A stretch of DNA of 36,696 nt from an uncultured Winogradskyella sp. (GTDB taxonomy: Bacteria > Bacteroidota > Bacteroidia > Flavobacteriales > Flavobacteriaceae): NCBI GenBank assembly GCA_905480385.1, contig CAJQQC010000074.1:1-36696 (forward strand). Reading direction: 5' to 3'. The notes beneath the pieces are model-generated. The model was not told the DNA's origin and did no database searches. It was given only the letters and a program-made list of their open reading frames with translations. The position numbers and the translations under genes were made by a program. This document shows, one piece after another, positions 24,921-33,026 of the stretch (within the stretch, counting starts at the first letter, position 1; each line of letters begins with the position of its first letter).

Positions 24921-26231
24921 ATGAAATTAAGGATTTTTACACTGATACTATTAGTCATTCTTTCGTCTTGTAAAGAAGCTATAAAGTCAGATGTTCAGGT
25001 TTTTAAATCTACCGATTTAAATAATGCCAATACAGTTTTGTTAGAAGCGGTTATGGAAGATGCATTTACGCCACCTGTAGCAAGTCGTATGTACGTTTAC
25101 GCTCACTTAGCACATTATATAACCTTACAGAGTTTAAGAAGCGATAGCTTACAGATGATTAGGTCTAAGGTTAGTGGTTTGGAGGATTTTAAACTTCCGG
25201 AATCACAGGAAGTAAACCCAGAATTATCAGCACTATTAGCCTTTTCTAATACTGGAAAAAAACTGATTTATTCTGAATATTATTTTGAAGATTTAGCTGA
25301 TAGCCTAAAAGCTAAAGCGATTAGGTTGGGTCTTTCAGAAAACGTGATTAATAATTCTGAAAAATACGCCTCAGAAATATCAAAGTTACTAAGTACTTGG
25401 ATTGATAAAGATATGTATATAGAAACTAGAACCTATCCACGTTTTACTAGTACAAAAAACTCAGAGAATTGGCGAGAAACACCGCCAGATTATATTGCAG
25501 GTTTAGAGCCGCATTGGGATAACATTAGAACCATGGTTATAGATAGTGCTAATGTATTTGCTTACAAACCTTTGCCAGATTACAGTACAGAAAAAGATTC
25601 TGATTTTTATAAAATGGTCGATGAAGTCTATCAAGAATCTAAAAATACTACCCTTGAAAAAGGAAAAATTGCTTGGTTTTGGGATTGTAATCCAATCATG
25701 ACGATTCATAAAGGTCATATGACTACAACGATTCATAAGTTTACACCACCAGGACATTGGCTAAATATTATTAATCAGATTTCGACCAACGAGAATTCAG
25801 ATTATTATAAAACTACAAAAGCGTATACAATGACTTCGATGGCGATGTTTGATGCGATTATTGCAGCTTGGCATGTAAAATATAAGACTGATTTAGTCCG
25901 ACCAGTAACTTATATTCAAGAAAATATTGATACTGAATGGACACCAGTGTTACAAACACCACCTTTTCCAGAATATACAAGTGGCCATAGTGCAACTTCA
26001 GCGTCAGCTGCTGAAATTTTAACAAGCATTTACGGTGACAATTATAAGTTTACAGACAATACACAATTACGCTTTGGATTAGAGAAACGTTCATTTAAGT
26101 CTTTTAGAGAAGCAGCAGACCAAGTTAATTTAAGTCGTTTTTATGGTGGTATTCACTATATGCAGGGTGTTGAAGAAGGAGGAAGACAAGGACGAGAAGT
26201 TGCAAATTTAATTTTAAAGAAATTACAGTAA
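24921..26231 (+). CDS. vanadium-dependent haloperoxidase-type (PAP2 superfamily) lipoprotein
   Basis: The 436-residue protein has an SPII signal with lipobox LSSC (Cys17). The vanadate/phosphate pocket agrees in spacing with fungal vanadium chloroperoxidase. K320 and R327 are 7 apart, S354-G355-H356 is the SGHS box, and R406 and H412 are 6 apart in SRFYGGIHY. The family either oxidises halides with H2O2 or acts as an acid phosphatase with the same pocket. Halide specificity cannot be read. It is 4 bp from the FG-GAP/UnbV lipoprotein gene, a pairing seen in other Bacteroidota, so the two products probably work together at the outer membrane or surface. Confidence 0.88.
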   Translation: MKLRIFTLILLVILSSCKEAIKSDVQVFKSTDLNNANTVLLEAVMEDAFTPPVASRMYVYAHLAHYITLQSLRSDSLQMIRSKVSGLEDFKLPESQEVNPELSALLAFSNTGKKLIYSEYYFEDLADSLKAKAIRLGLSENVINNSEKYASEISKLLSTWIDKDMYIETRTYPRFTSTKNSENWRETPPDYIAGLEPHWDNIRTMVIDSANVFAYKPLPDYSTEKDSDFYKMVDEVYQESKNTTLEKGKIAWFWDCNPIMTIHKGHMTTTIHKFTPPGHWLNIINQISTNENSDYYKTTKAYTMTSMAMFDAIIAAWHVKYKTDLVRPVTYIQENIDTEWTPVLQTPPFPEYTSGHSATSASAAEILTSIYGDNYKFTDNTQLRFGLEKRSFKSFREAADQVNLSRFYGGIHYMQGVEEGGRQGREVANLILKKLQ

Positions 26232-26235
26232 GACT

Positions 26236-29200
26236 ATGAGATTTTTAAAAGTTTTTAGTTTTCTAGCTTTTGTAATAGTTTTTAGCTGTAAAGAGGATGA
26301 GAAAAAAACTGTAGTTCAAACAAAAGCCAAGATAGAAGAAGCTAGGTCCATAAAACAACCTGCATTATTTTCATACTTAGACTCATCTGAAACTAATATT
26401 AGTTTCAAGAATGTAATTAATGAAACAGAGACTTTTAATTTTATTTTGTACGCCTACCTATATAATGGAGGCGGCGTTGCTATCGGAGACATCAATAATG
26501 ACGGTTTAGACGATATTTATTTTTCAGGAAATACAATTAGTGATAGACTTTATCTAAATCAAGGTAATTTTCAATTTAAAGATATAACACTTGCGGCTAA
26601 TGTTGGTGGTGGAGAAGGCTTTAAAACGGGAGTAACAATGGCAGATGTTAATAACGACGGACTTTTAGATATCTATGTTTGTAAATCTGCTGTCAAGAAT
26701 GATGCACTCAGAAAAAATATACTTTACATAAACAATGGCAATCTTACATTTACTGATAAAGCAGAAAGTTTTGGATTAGCAGATACAGGTTATTCAGTCC
26801 AAGCTTATTTTTTTGATTCTGATGGTGATAATGATTTAGATGTATATGTTTTAAATCATACTAGCAATATGTTAGAGGCAAATATGATTAAGGTATCTAA
26901 AAGAGACGATGGTACATTAGGTATCGCACAACTTGAAGATTACACTGGTAGAACAGATAGATTCTACGTAAATAAAGGGAATAAATTTATTGATGAATCA
27001 GAGAAAGCAGGAGTATTGGGTGATGCTTTTGGACTAAGCGCTGTAGTTGGTGACTTTAATAACGATTTTAAGCCAGATTTATATGTGTGTAACGACTACT
27101 CAATGCCTGATAAATTACTCATAAATCAAGGCAACAATGTTTTCAACGATGAATTAGATGCATATTTTGAAAACACATCTTTCTCTTCAATGGGTTCTGA
27201 CTTTGCTGATATTAATAATGATGGTCATATTGACTTAATGACTTTAGATATGGCGCCTCAAAAAAACGATAGACGTAAAATGATGTTGATGCCACAAAAT
27301 TTTAATAAATATGAGAAAATGGTCAAGTATGGTTTTGGGGCTCAATTTACTGCTAACGCTATGCAGATAAATACAGGAACAAATAGCTTTTCTAATATTA
27401 GTTTTTTAGATAATTTGGCTCAAACCGAGTGGAGTTGGTCTGTACTCTTAGCTGATTTTGATAATGATGGGCTTAAGGATATTCATGTTACGAATGGCTA
27501 TAATCGGGATGTCACCAATAACGATTATTCCAGATATAAAATGGATGAGCTTCAAAAACAACTTAATCAAAAACAGATAACTCTAAAACAATGGATTGAA
27601 GAAATCCCAAGTATTCCGGTTCCTGCATTTTTGTTCAGAAATAGCGGAGAAAATAATTTTGAAGACGTTTCAGATTCATGGAATAGTGGACAACCCAGTT
27701 TTTCAAATGGTGCTGCTTATGCTGATTTAGATAATGATGGCTTCTTAGATATTGTGGTAAATAATATTAATAAAGCGCCTTTCATAATGAAAAATAATGG
27801 AAAGCAACAATTAGAGAATAGTTTTATTTCTGTTGATTTTCTGTTTGAAAAAAATAAAACAGCAATTGGTGCAATGGGAAAACTTACATTATCAAATGGA
27901 ACTATTTTAACAGAGGTTTACAACCCAACTCGCGGCTTTTTGTCTTCTTCACAACACCAATTACATTTCGGAATTAAAAAAGGTTTATCAGCTAAAAAAT
28001 TAGAAATTATCTGGCCAGATAGAAAGATGCAAATCATTGAAAAACCAGAATTAAATAAATCAATTTCAGTAAAATACAATCCGACGTCAAAGTATATCGG
28101 AGAAACTGAGAAGAATCTATATTTTGAAGATAATACAGCAGCTTTAAGCAAAGGTTTCTCTCATGTAGAAAACGATTTTATAGACTTTAAACGTGAAGCT
28201 TTATTACACCACAAATATAGCGAAGAAGGACCAGCTGTTGCAATTGCAGATATTAACGGTGATGGTTTACAAGATGTTTATTTCGGTGGCGCCAAAGACT
28301 TTTCAGGTAAATTGTTCCTGCAAAATGCATCGGGAACTTTTACTAGAAAAGAGATTTTAGATTTTGAAGTGGATAAAACTCATGAAGATACAGATGCTGT
28401 CTTTTTTGATGCCAACGCCGATGGAAATCAAGACCTATATGTTGTAAGTGGAGGAAATGAAAGTAGTGCCAACTCTCGTAATTATTTAGATAGACTGTAT
28501 TTCGGTGATGGAAAAGGAAACTTTAGTAGAGTTCGAAATGTACTTCCAGAAATTTTCACAAGCGGTGCTGTTGTTAAAGTACATGATATAGATGGCGATG
28601 GTCAACAAGACATTTTTATAGGTAGTCGCGTAACACCAGGTAGATATCCTGAATCACCAAAAAGTTACTTTTTAAAGAATGAAAAAGGATTGTTTAAAGA
28701 ATCAATAAACACTTGGGGAAAAGAAATTACGAATATTGGGATGATTACTGATGCTGAGTTTGCTGACCTAGACAATGATGGTGTTTCTGAATTGATTATT
28801 GCAGGCGAGTGGATGCCAATTTCAGTATTTAAATTTGAAAATGTAACATATAAAAATCGAACTTCTGAATTTGGTTTAGATAAAAAATTAGGTTGGTGGA
28901 ACTCAGTAACTATTTCTGATATTAACGCCGATGGTTATCAAGATATCATTGCCGGAAATCTTGGTCTAAATTCAATTTTTAAAGCTTCAGAATCACAACC
29001 AACTGAGCTTTATTACAAAGATTTTGATGGTAATGGAAGCGTTGACCCAATCATCACAAATTATAATGAAGGCACCAGCTATCCACTCCATAATCGTGAT
29101 AGGATGTTAGACCATATGGTATTTTTAAAGAAACGCTTTTTAAGATATGAACCATACGCTAATGCGACGATAAATGATATTTTTTCACCTCAAGAACTTC

Positions 29201-29601
29201 AAGGTGTAAAGGTTTTAAAAGCTAATCACTTTCAACATACCTTATACACAAACCAAAATGGAAAAAGTTTTAATACACAAAATTTATCTAGTGGGACACA
29301 GATTTCTGTACTTAATGATGCGGTAGTAATTGACCTAAATAATGATAATAAAGAAGATATTATTCTTGGAGGTAATTTTTACGGCACAGATGCCGAATAT
29401 GGCAGGTATGATGCGTCAATAGGAGTAACTCTAATCAACTCAGGCAACTCTAATTTTGAAACTATATCGCCATCTGAAAGCGGGTTAAAAATTTCAGGTA
29501 ATGTACAACACATTAAACAAATTGAAGTTGCAGGTAAACCACATCTTCTTGTGATAAGAAATAATGACTCTGCAAGCTTAATTAAAATAAAAAAAGACTA
29601 A
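26236..29601 (+). CDS. FG-GAP/VCBS repeat lipoprotein with an ASPIC/UnbV domain (CRTAC1-like)
   Basis: The 1121-residue protein has a lipobox ending in Cys18 (VFSCKED). I count about 14 calcium-binding D-x-N/D-x-D-G-type loops, e.g. DINNDGLDDIYFSGN, DVNNDGLLDIY, DFDNDGLKDIHV, DINGDGLQDVYFGGA, DIDGDGQQDIFIGS and DLNNDNKEDIILGGN. They form two propeller blocks of seven loops each. Between them, near residues 530-610, lies an ASPIC/UnbV segment (IGAMGKLTLSNGTI, LHFGIKKGL, LEIIWPDRK). It is a surface or periplasmic adhesin-like partner of the haloperoxidase-like protein with no visible enzyme motif. The gene starts 4 bp after its partner. Confidence 0.9.
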   Translation: MRFLKVFSFLAFVIVFSCKEDEKKTVVQTKAKIEEARSIKQPALFSYLDSSETNISFKNVINETETFNFILYAYLYNGGGVAIGDINNDGLDDIYFSGNTISDRLYLNQGNFQFKDITLAANVGGGEGFKTGVTMADVNNDGLLDIYVCKSAVKNDALRKNILYINNGNLTFTDKAESFGLADTGYSVQAYFFDSDGDNDLDVYVLNHTSNMLEANMIKVSKRDDGTLGIAQLEDYTGRTDRFYVNKGNKFIDESEKAGVLGDAFGLSAVVGDFNNDFKPDLYVCNDYSMPDKLLINQGNNVFNDELDAYFENTSFSSMGSDFADINNDGHIDLMTLDMAPQKNDRRKMMLMPQNFNKYEKMVKYGFGAQFTANAMQINTGTNSFSNISFLDNLAQTEWSWSVLLADFDNDGLKDIHVTNGYNRDVTNNDYSRYKMDELQKQLNQKQITLKQWIEEIPSIPVPAFLFRNSGENNFEDVSDSWNSGQPSFSNGAAYADLDNDGFLDIVVNNINKAPFIMKNNGKQQLENSFISVDFLFEKNKTAIGAMGKLTLSNGTILTEVYNPTRGFLSSSQHQLHFGIKKGLSAKKLEIIWPDRKMQIIEKPELNKSISVKYNPTSKYIGETEKNLYFEDNTAALSKGFSHVENDFIDFKREALLHHKYSEEGPAVAIADINGDGLQDVYFGGAKDFSGKLFLQNASGTFTRKEILDFEVDKTHEDTDAVFFDANADGNQDLYVVSGGNESSANSRNYLDRLYFGDGKGNFSRVRNVLPEIFTSGAVVKVHDIDGDGQQDIFIGSRVTPGRYPESPKSYFLKNEKGLFKESINTWGKEITNIGMITDAEFADLDNDGVSELIIAGEWMPISVFKFENVTYKNRTSEFGLDKKLGWWNSVTISDINADGYQDIIAGNLGLNSIFKASESQPTELYYKDFDGNGSVDPIITNYNEGTSYPLHNRDRMLDHMVFLKKRFLRYEPYANATINDIFSPQELQGVKVLKANHFQHTLYTNQNGKSFNTQNLSSGTQISVLNDAVVIDLNNDNKEDIILGGNFYGTDAEYGRYDASIGVTLINSGNSNFETISPSESGLKISGNVQHIKQIEVAGKPHLLVIRNNDSASLIKIKKD

Positions 29602-29625
29602 TGTTTTTTTTTGAGTAAGATCTTT

Positions 29626-29733
29626 TTAATGTCTGTTATCCACAATATTATGTAATAGAAAGATCGGACTAACTAAAACAAAGACAATCAATAAAATAGG
29701 ACTTAATAGTAATAACAAAATAATCTTTTTCAT
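29626..29733 (-). CDS. very small hydrophobic membrane peptide (35 aa), tentative
   Basis: ATG at 29733 opens a frame of 35 codons ending at 29626. The product starts MKKIILLLLLS, has a hydrophobic core to about residue 27 and a polar tail ending in NRH. The Lys pair followed by a single membrane span and a DNA strand antisense to its neighbours are typical of small membrane peptides. The only upstream promoter sign is a minus-strand near-match, GATATTTG, at 29762-29769. In AT-rich DNA a chance ORF is possible. Confidence 0.4.
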   Translation of the reverse strand: MKKIILLLLLSPILLIVFVLVSPIFLLHNIVDNRH

Positions 29734-29990
29734 AGCATTTTTAATTGTTTTACAATTACAAATATCGGAGAGAAGTAGATGTAAAATGATTACTAAATTG
29801 ATTGATTGTTACAGAATATTACCCCATTTTTCATTAAAAAAACTATAGTATTTTACCTCATTCAATTTTAATTTATATGTTATTTTGACATAAATATGTA
29901 TCTTTTGGTTTATTAAAGTTAAAATAGTATAGTTTTTTAATAATTTTGAATAGACAATTTGTTTGGCATAAGTCTAACTTTGTTACTATT
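29734..29990. other. intergenic region upstream of the second AraC-type gene
   Basis: No gene longer than the 35-aa peptide fits here. It holds the long inverted repeat at 29834-29940, two AAACTATA-type motifs (29839-29850 and, inverted, 29925-29936), and a box TATCTTTTG at 29899-29907 that has one base too many to be a standard TAnnTTTG. The region seems regulatory. Confidence 0.6.
29834..29940. repeat. near-perfect inverted repeat (about 20-bp arms, 66 bp apart)
   Basis: The left arm (29834-29854) and the complement of the right arm (29921-29940) agree except for one extra A in the left arm and one G/C difference in the centre. The arms contain ACTATA cores. It could be two operators bound by the AraC-type protein, the stem of a leader hairpin, or the ends of a tiny MITE-like element of 107 bp flanked by TA-rich sequence. 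Confidence 0.5.
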
Positions 29991-30863
29991 GTGAAAAAGC
30001 GTAAACCAGTATTAGAGAAAATAAGTCCTACTTTTGGAAGTTCCATTCATGTTCATAAACATGGAGCGTATGTTGGTGAGAGTAAACCATATTGGCATTT
30101 TCATCCTGAGATAGAATTGGTCTATATAAATAAAGGCAATGGGAAACGACATATTGGTAATCATTTATCCTATTATAACAATAGTCAGTTATTACTTTTA
30201 GGTTCTAATTTACCTCATTATGGTTTTGTAGATCGTTTAACTTTAAACGGGTCAGAAACCGTAGTTCAATTCAGACCAGATTTCTTAGGGATTGATTTTT
30301 TTAATATACAAGAAATGACGGATATCAGCTATCTTTTTGAACGTTCAAAGAAAGGTGTTCTTTTTGGTAAAAAAACCAAGGAAAAACTAGGCTCTAAAAT
30401 AGAAGGCTTAGCATCTACATCTGGGATAGAGAAAATACTATTATTATTAGAAGTTCTTAATGAGTTGGCAAAATCAGACGATTATAAAGTATTAAATGCT
30501 GATGGTTTTGTATTTGAGATAGAACCTCAAGACAATGCTAAGATTAATATGATCTATAAGCATATTAGTGAAAACTTTCAGAAACAAATTAGTTTGAACG
30601 AGATGTCAGAAAAAGTCAGTATGTCAATACCAGCGTTTTGTAGATATTTCAAAAAAGTTACTGGTAAAACATTTACCAAATTGGTAAACGAATATAGGAT
30701 TGTGCATGCAACTAAGCTTCTTTCAGAAAGTCAAATGAGTATTACTGACATAAGCTTTGAGTGTGGGTTTAATAATTTTTCGCATTTCAATAAATTATTC
30801 AAAGAGTTCACCGGTAAAAGTGCATCGAAATACAGAAAAGAGTTAAAACATTTGGTACAATAA
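29991..30863 (+). CDS. AraC family transcriptional regulator with cupin sensor domain
   Basis: With the GTG at 29991 the product is 290 residues and begins MKKRKPVLEKISPTFGSS, the usual entry for this group. An in-frame TTG at 29946 would add 15 residues and is less likely. The N-terminal cupin part contains YWHFHPEIELVYINKGNGKRHIG and SNLPHYGF, His-rich strands typical of sugar- or metabolite-sensing AraC proteins. The C-terminal double helix-turn-helix (about 190-285) has ISLNEMSEKVSMSIPAFCRYFKKVTGKTF and DISFECGFNNFSHFNKLFKEFTGKS. Its target is unknown. The gene pair upstream and the inverted repeat in front of it are the nearest candidates. Confidence 0.87.
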   Translation: MKKRKPVLEKISPTFGSSIHVHKHGAYVGESKPYWHFHPEIELVYINKGNGKRHIGNHLSYYNNSQLLLLGSNLPHYGFVDRLTLNGSETVVQFRPDFLGIDFFNIQEMTDISYLFERSKKGVLFGKKTKEKLGSKIEGLASTSGIEKILLLLEVLNELAKSDDYKVLNADGFVFEIEPQDNAKINMIYKHISENFQKQISLNEMSEKVSMSIPAFCRYFKKVTGKTFTKLVNEYRIVHATKLLSESQMSITDISFECGFNNFSHFNKLFKEFTGKSASKYRKELKHLVQ

Positions 30864-30873
30864 ATTCAGAAAT

Positions 30874-31047
30874 ATGGATAAAAAACTTGATACAGCAATA
30901 GAATACTACTCAATAAAACAAAAAGAAATTTTAGAATTGGTTAATGGCAGTTCTACACTTTCTGTAGAAGATATTATACGCTATGGAGAAGAAATGTCAG
31001 TGATAGAAAATAAAATGATAGCTCTTGAAGTAGCAAAAGAAAATTAA
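30874..31047 (+). CDS. small conserved-looking protein (57 aa), function unknown
   Basis: ATG at 30874, 11 bp after the araC stop, starts a 57-codon frame, MDKKLDTAIEYYSIKQKEI and so on to VAKEN, that ends 1 bp before the convergent HD-domain gene. The product is acidic, strongly alpha-helical, rich in Glu, Lys and Ile, without Cys or membrane segments. Codon use is like that of its neighbours and it fills the gap exactly, so I believe it is a real gene, probably co-transcribed with the regulator. I cannot name a family. Confidence 0.6.
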   Translation: MDKKLDTAIEYYSIKQKEILELVNGSSTLSVEDIIRYGEEMSVIENKMIALEVAKEN

Positions 31048-31048
31048 A

Positions 31049-31699
31049 TTATTTTTCACCATTCCATTCACGATAAAACTGTTTTAGAAAACTCTCCATG
31101 AACACATGTCTTTCAGCAGCTATTAGCCTTGCGGTTTTAGTATTCATTTTATCTTTAAGAAGTAGTAATTTTTCGTAAAAATGGTTGATAGTTGGTGCGG
31201 AAGATTTTTTATATTCTTCTTTAGATATTTTTAGATTTGGCTCTATATCGGGGTTATATAAAGCTCTATTTTTAAAACCACCATAATTAAAACAGCGCGC
31301 AATCCCAATAGCGCCTATAGCATCTAAACGGTCAGCATCTTGGACAACTTTTAATTCTTTTGAAGTAAATTTTATGCTAGACTCTAGTGAATTTTTAAAA
31401 GATATATTCTCAATAATAGCAATAACATGCTCTATGATTTTGCTGTCTACATTTTGTTTGAATAAAAACTCTCGAGCAATTTTAGGCCCAATAGTTTCAT
31501 CGCCATCATAAAACTTTGGGTCAGCGATATCATGTAACAATGCAGCCAAAGAAACAACCAGAGTATTTACATCTTCCTTTTTTGCAATCAAAAGTGTATT
31601 CTTATAAACACGCTCTATATGAAACCAATCATGTCCGCCTTCAGCATTAGTGAGTTCTTTTTTTACAAAGGTAATAGTATTGTCTATTAATGAATTCAT
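31049..31699 (-). CDS. HD-domain metal-dependent phosphohydrolase
   Basis: The 216-residue protein has an HD domain at about 22-130. H27 is in HDWFHIERV, H56-D57 in AALLHDIADPKF, and D121/D123/D127 in VQDADRLDAIGAIG. The last segment is the form found in YedJ/YfbR-like single-domain phosphohydrolases. These cleave nucleotides or other phosphate monoesters; the substrate is unknown. It starts 1 bp after the end of plsC, so both are co-transcribed. Confidence 0.9.
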   Translation of the reverse strand: MNSLIDNTITFVKKELTNAEGGHDWFHIERVYKNTLLIAKKEDVNTLVVSLAALLHDIADPKFYDGDETIGPKIAREFLFKQNVDSKIIEHVIAIIENISFKNSLESSIKFTSKELKVVQDADRLDAIGAIGIARCFNYGGFKNRALYNPDIEPNLKISKEEYKKSSAPTINHFYEKLLLLKDKMNTKTARLIAAERHVFMESFLKQFYREWNGEK

Positions 31700-31700
31700 A

Positions 31701-32435
31701 TTACAAAATAATAGTTTTGGTTATGGTTGCTTCAATATCTTTTATTAAGGTTTCTTTGTCTTCAAATTGATTCAGCTCTATAGGTTTGTGGAAGTTAAAA
31801 GTAATATGTGCGCCTAATCCCATCGGAAATTTTCCGTAACGAAGTGTTTTCCATGAATTATTGATGCTTACAGGCAGTATAACTGCATTTGGAGCAAACT
31901 CAAACATAGTTATAAGCCCTTTGGTTTTAAAAGGTTTAGGTTTGCCATTTCTACTTCTTGTACCTTCAGGAAAAATAACTGCTGCCCAATTATTCTTGGC
32001 TATTCGTATTGCAAAATTCTCAATAGCTTTTATGGATTTTAATGGCTCTTTTCTATTAATCAAAACAGAACCACCATGACGTAAGTTATACGAGACACTA
32101 GGTATGCCTTTACCTAATTCTTTTTTGCTAACAAACTTGACATGATGTTTACGTAGATACCATATTAATGGGGGAATATCATACATACTCTGATGGTTTG
32201 CTACAGTAATAATTGGTCTATTTGGCGGAATACTATAAGAATTTTTAAAACTAAATCGAGTTCCTAGAATATTAAGACACCGCATTAAAAAAAATTGTAA
32301 CCAGTCAACACTAATCTTATGAACTTTGTAGCCAAAAACATTAAAACAAAACCATTGTATTGGATGAAACACAACAAGTGTCAAACCAAAACAGAAAAAA
32401 TATAAAATAGTAATTGGGTAAGCTAGTATTTTCAT
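31701..32435 (-). CDS. plsC: 1-acyl-sn-glycerol-3-phosphate acyltransferase
   Basis: The 244-residue membrane protein has a hydrophobic N-terminus (about 5-34), the acyltransferase box NHQSMYD (H81 and D86, HX4D) and the glycerophosphate-binding box FPEGTRSR (155-162). Both show a working PlsC-type enzyme that forms phosphatidic acid from lysophosphatidic acid. It could also belong to the lyso-ornithine-lipid or other glycerolipid acyltransferases that share these boxes. It lies downstream of the bacilliredoxin terminator and upstream of the HD gene. Confidence 0.9.
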   Translation of the reverse strand: MKILAYPITILYFFCFGLTLVVFHPIQWFCFNVFGYKVHKISVDWLQFFLMRCLNILGTRFSFKNSYSIPPNRPIITVANHQSMYDIPPLIWYLRKHHVKFVSKKELGKGIPSVSYNLRHGGSVLINRKEPLKSIKAIENFAIRIAKNNWAAVIFPEGTRSRNGKPKPFKTKGLITMFEFAPNAVILPVSINNSWKTLRYGKFPMGLGAHITFNFHKPIELNQFEDKETLIKDIEATITKTIIL

Positions 32436-32452
32436 GGTGCTATAAAATTAAA

Positions 32453-32476
32453 AAACCACGATGAAAATCGTGGTTT
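32453..32476 (-). terminator. intrinsic terminator of the bacilliredoxin gene
   Basis: AAACCACGAT (32453-32462) and ATCGTGGTTT (32467-32476) are perfect 10-bp complements around a GAAA loop, 25 bp after the bacilliredoxin stop. On the minus strand a T-rich tract follows. plsC is thus separated from bacilliredoxin transcription. Confidence 0.85.
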
Positions 32477-32500
32477 AAATTAAAAATCTTAGTTATAAAA

Positions 32501-32911
32501 TTAACAATACTCGTTGTAAGCATCCATTAAGTTTTCTGCGATTAGTTCTGCAGGGCGACCTTCGATGTGGTGACGCTCTAACATGTGTACTAATTCACCA
32601 TCTTTAAATAATGCCATACTCGGTGAACTTGGAGGAAAAGGTACCATGTGTGACCTTGCTTGGTCAGTAGCTTCTCTATCAACACCTGCAAAAACTGTTA
32701 CTAAATTAGTTGGTCGTTTTGCATTTTCTAAGCTCATACGAGCACCTGGTCTCGCATTTGCTGCCGCACAACCACAAACCGAATTTACAACCACTAAAGT
32801 TGTTCCTTCTTTTGCAATAGCACTATCTACAGCTTCTGTTGTATGTAATTCTTCAAAACCTACGTTGGTTAAATCCTCACGCATTGGCTTTACTAATTCT
32901 GGTGGATACAT
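32501..32911 (-). CDS. bacilliredoxin (BrxA/BrxB, YphP/YqiW family)
   Basis: The 136-residue length is usual for this family. The redox motif C46-G-C48 in NSVCGCAAANARPG replaces the thioredoxin CxxC. In Firmicutes the family removes bacillithiol from oxidised proteins; Bacteroidota members probably act on related low-molecular thiols, and which one is not clear. The gene is preceded by an exact TAnnTTTG box (32944-32951) and has its own terminator. It is divergent from the TerB-DnaJ gene across a palindrome. Confidence 0.93.
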   Translation of the reverse strand: MYPPELVKPMREDLTNVGFEELHTTEAVDSAIAKEGTTLVVVNSVCGCAAANARPGARMSLENAKRPTNLVTVFAGVDREATDQARSHMVPFPPSSPSMALFKDGELVHMLERHHIEGRPAELIAENLMDAYNEYC

Positions 32912-32943
32912 ATTTTTCTTTTAAATTATCAAATTTTGTTTTG

Positions 32944-32951
32944 CAAAGATA
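32944..32951 (-). promoter_or_regulatory. bacilliredoxin promoter -7 box
   Basis: The minus strand reads TATCTTTG, an exact TAnnTTTG, 33 bp before the ATG. The nearest TTG upstream is 25 bp away (32977-32979 complement), which is longer than usual. Confidence 0.55.
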
Positions 32952-32973
32952 CCAATTCTGTAACAAAATAGGA

Positions 32974-33003
32974 TTGCAATATACTAACAAATAGTATATT
33001 TAT
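32974..33003 (+). promoter_or_regulatory. djlA-like gene promoter
   Basis: TTG (32974-32976) and TATATTTA (32996-33003) are 19 bp apart, exactly as in the putative haloperoxidase promoter. The ATG follows at 33027. Confidence 0.4.
32978..33000. promoter_or_regulatory. 9-bp perfect palindrome in the divergent promoter region
   Basis: AATATACTA (32978-32986) and TAGTATATT (32992-33000) are exact complements with the spacer ACAAA. It lies between the two promoter boxes of the TerB-DnaJ gene and next to the bacilliredoxin promoter, so one bound repressor could silence both. Confidence 0.5.
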
Positions 33004-33026
33004 ACATTTATAAAATCTATGATAGA

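Noticed and set aside
24921..26231. Calling the gene a proven bromoperoxidase or chloroperoxidase
   Set aside because: The pocket residues are shared with PAP2 acid phosphatases, so halide use or even peroxidase activity cannot be read from the sequence.
29581..29625. A-run followed by T-run after the FG-GAP gene as a terminator
   Set aside because: The possible stem has no G/C pairs of note, so it would be too weak; I left it out.
29946..29990. TTG at 29946 as the start of the second araC gene
   Set aside because: The extra 15 residues are not typical of the family and the frame would begin just after the inverted repeat; GTG at 29991 gives the usual N-terminus.
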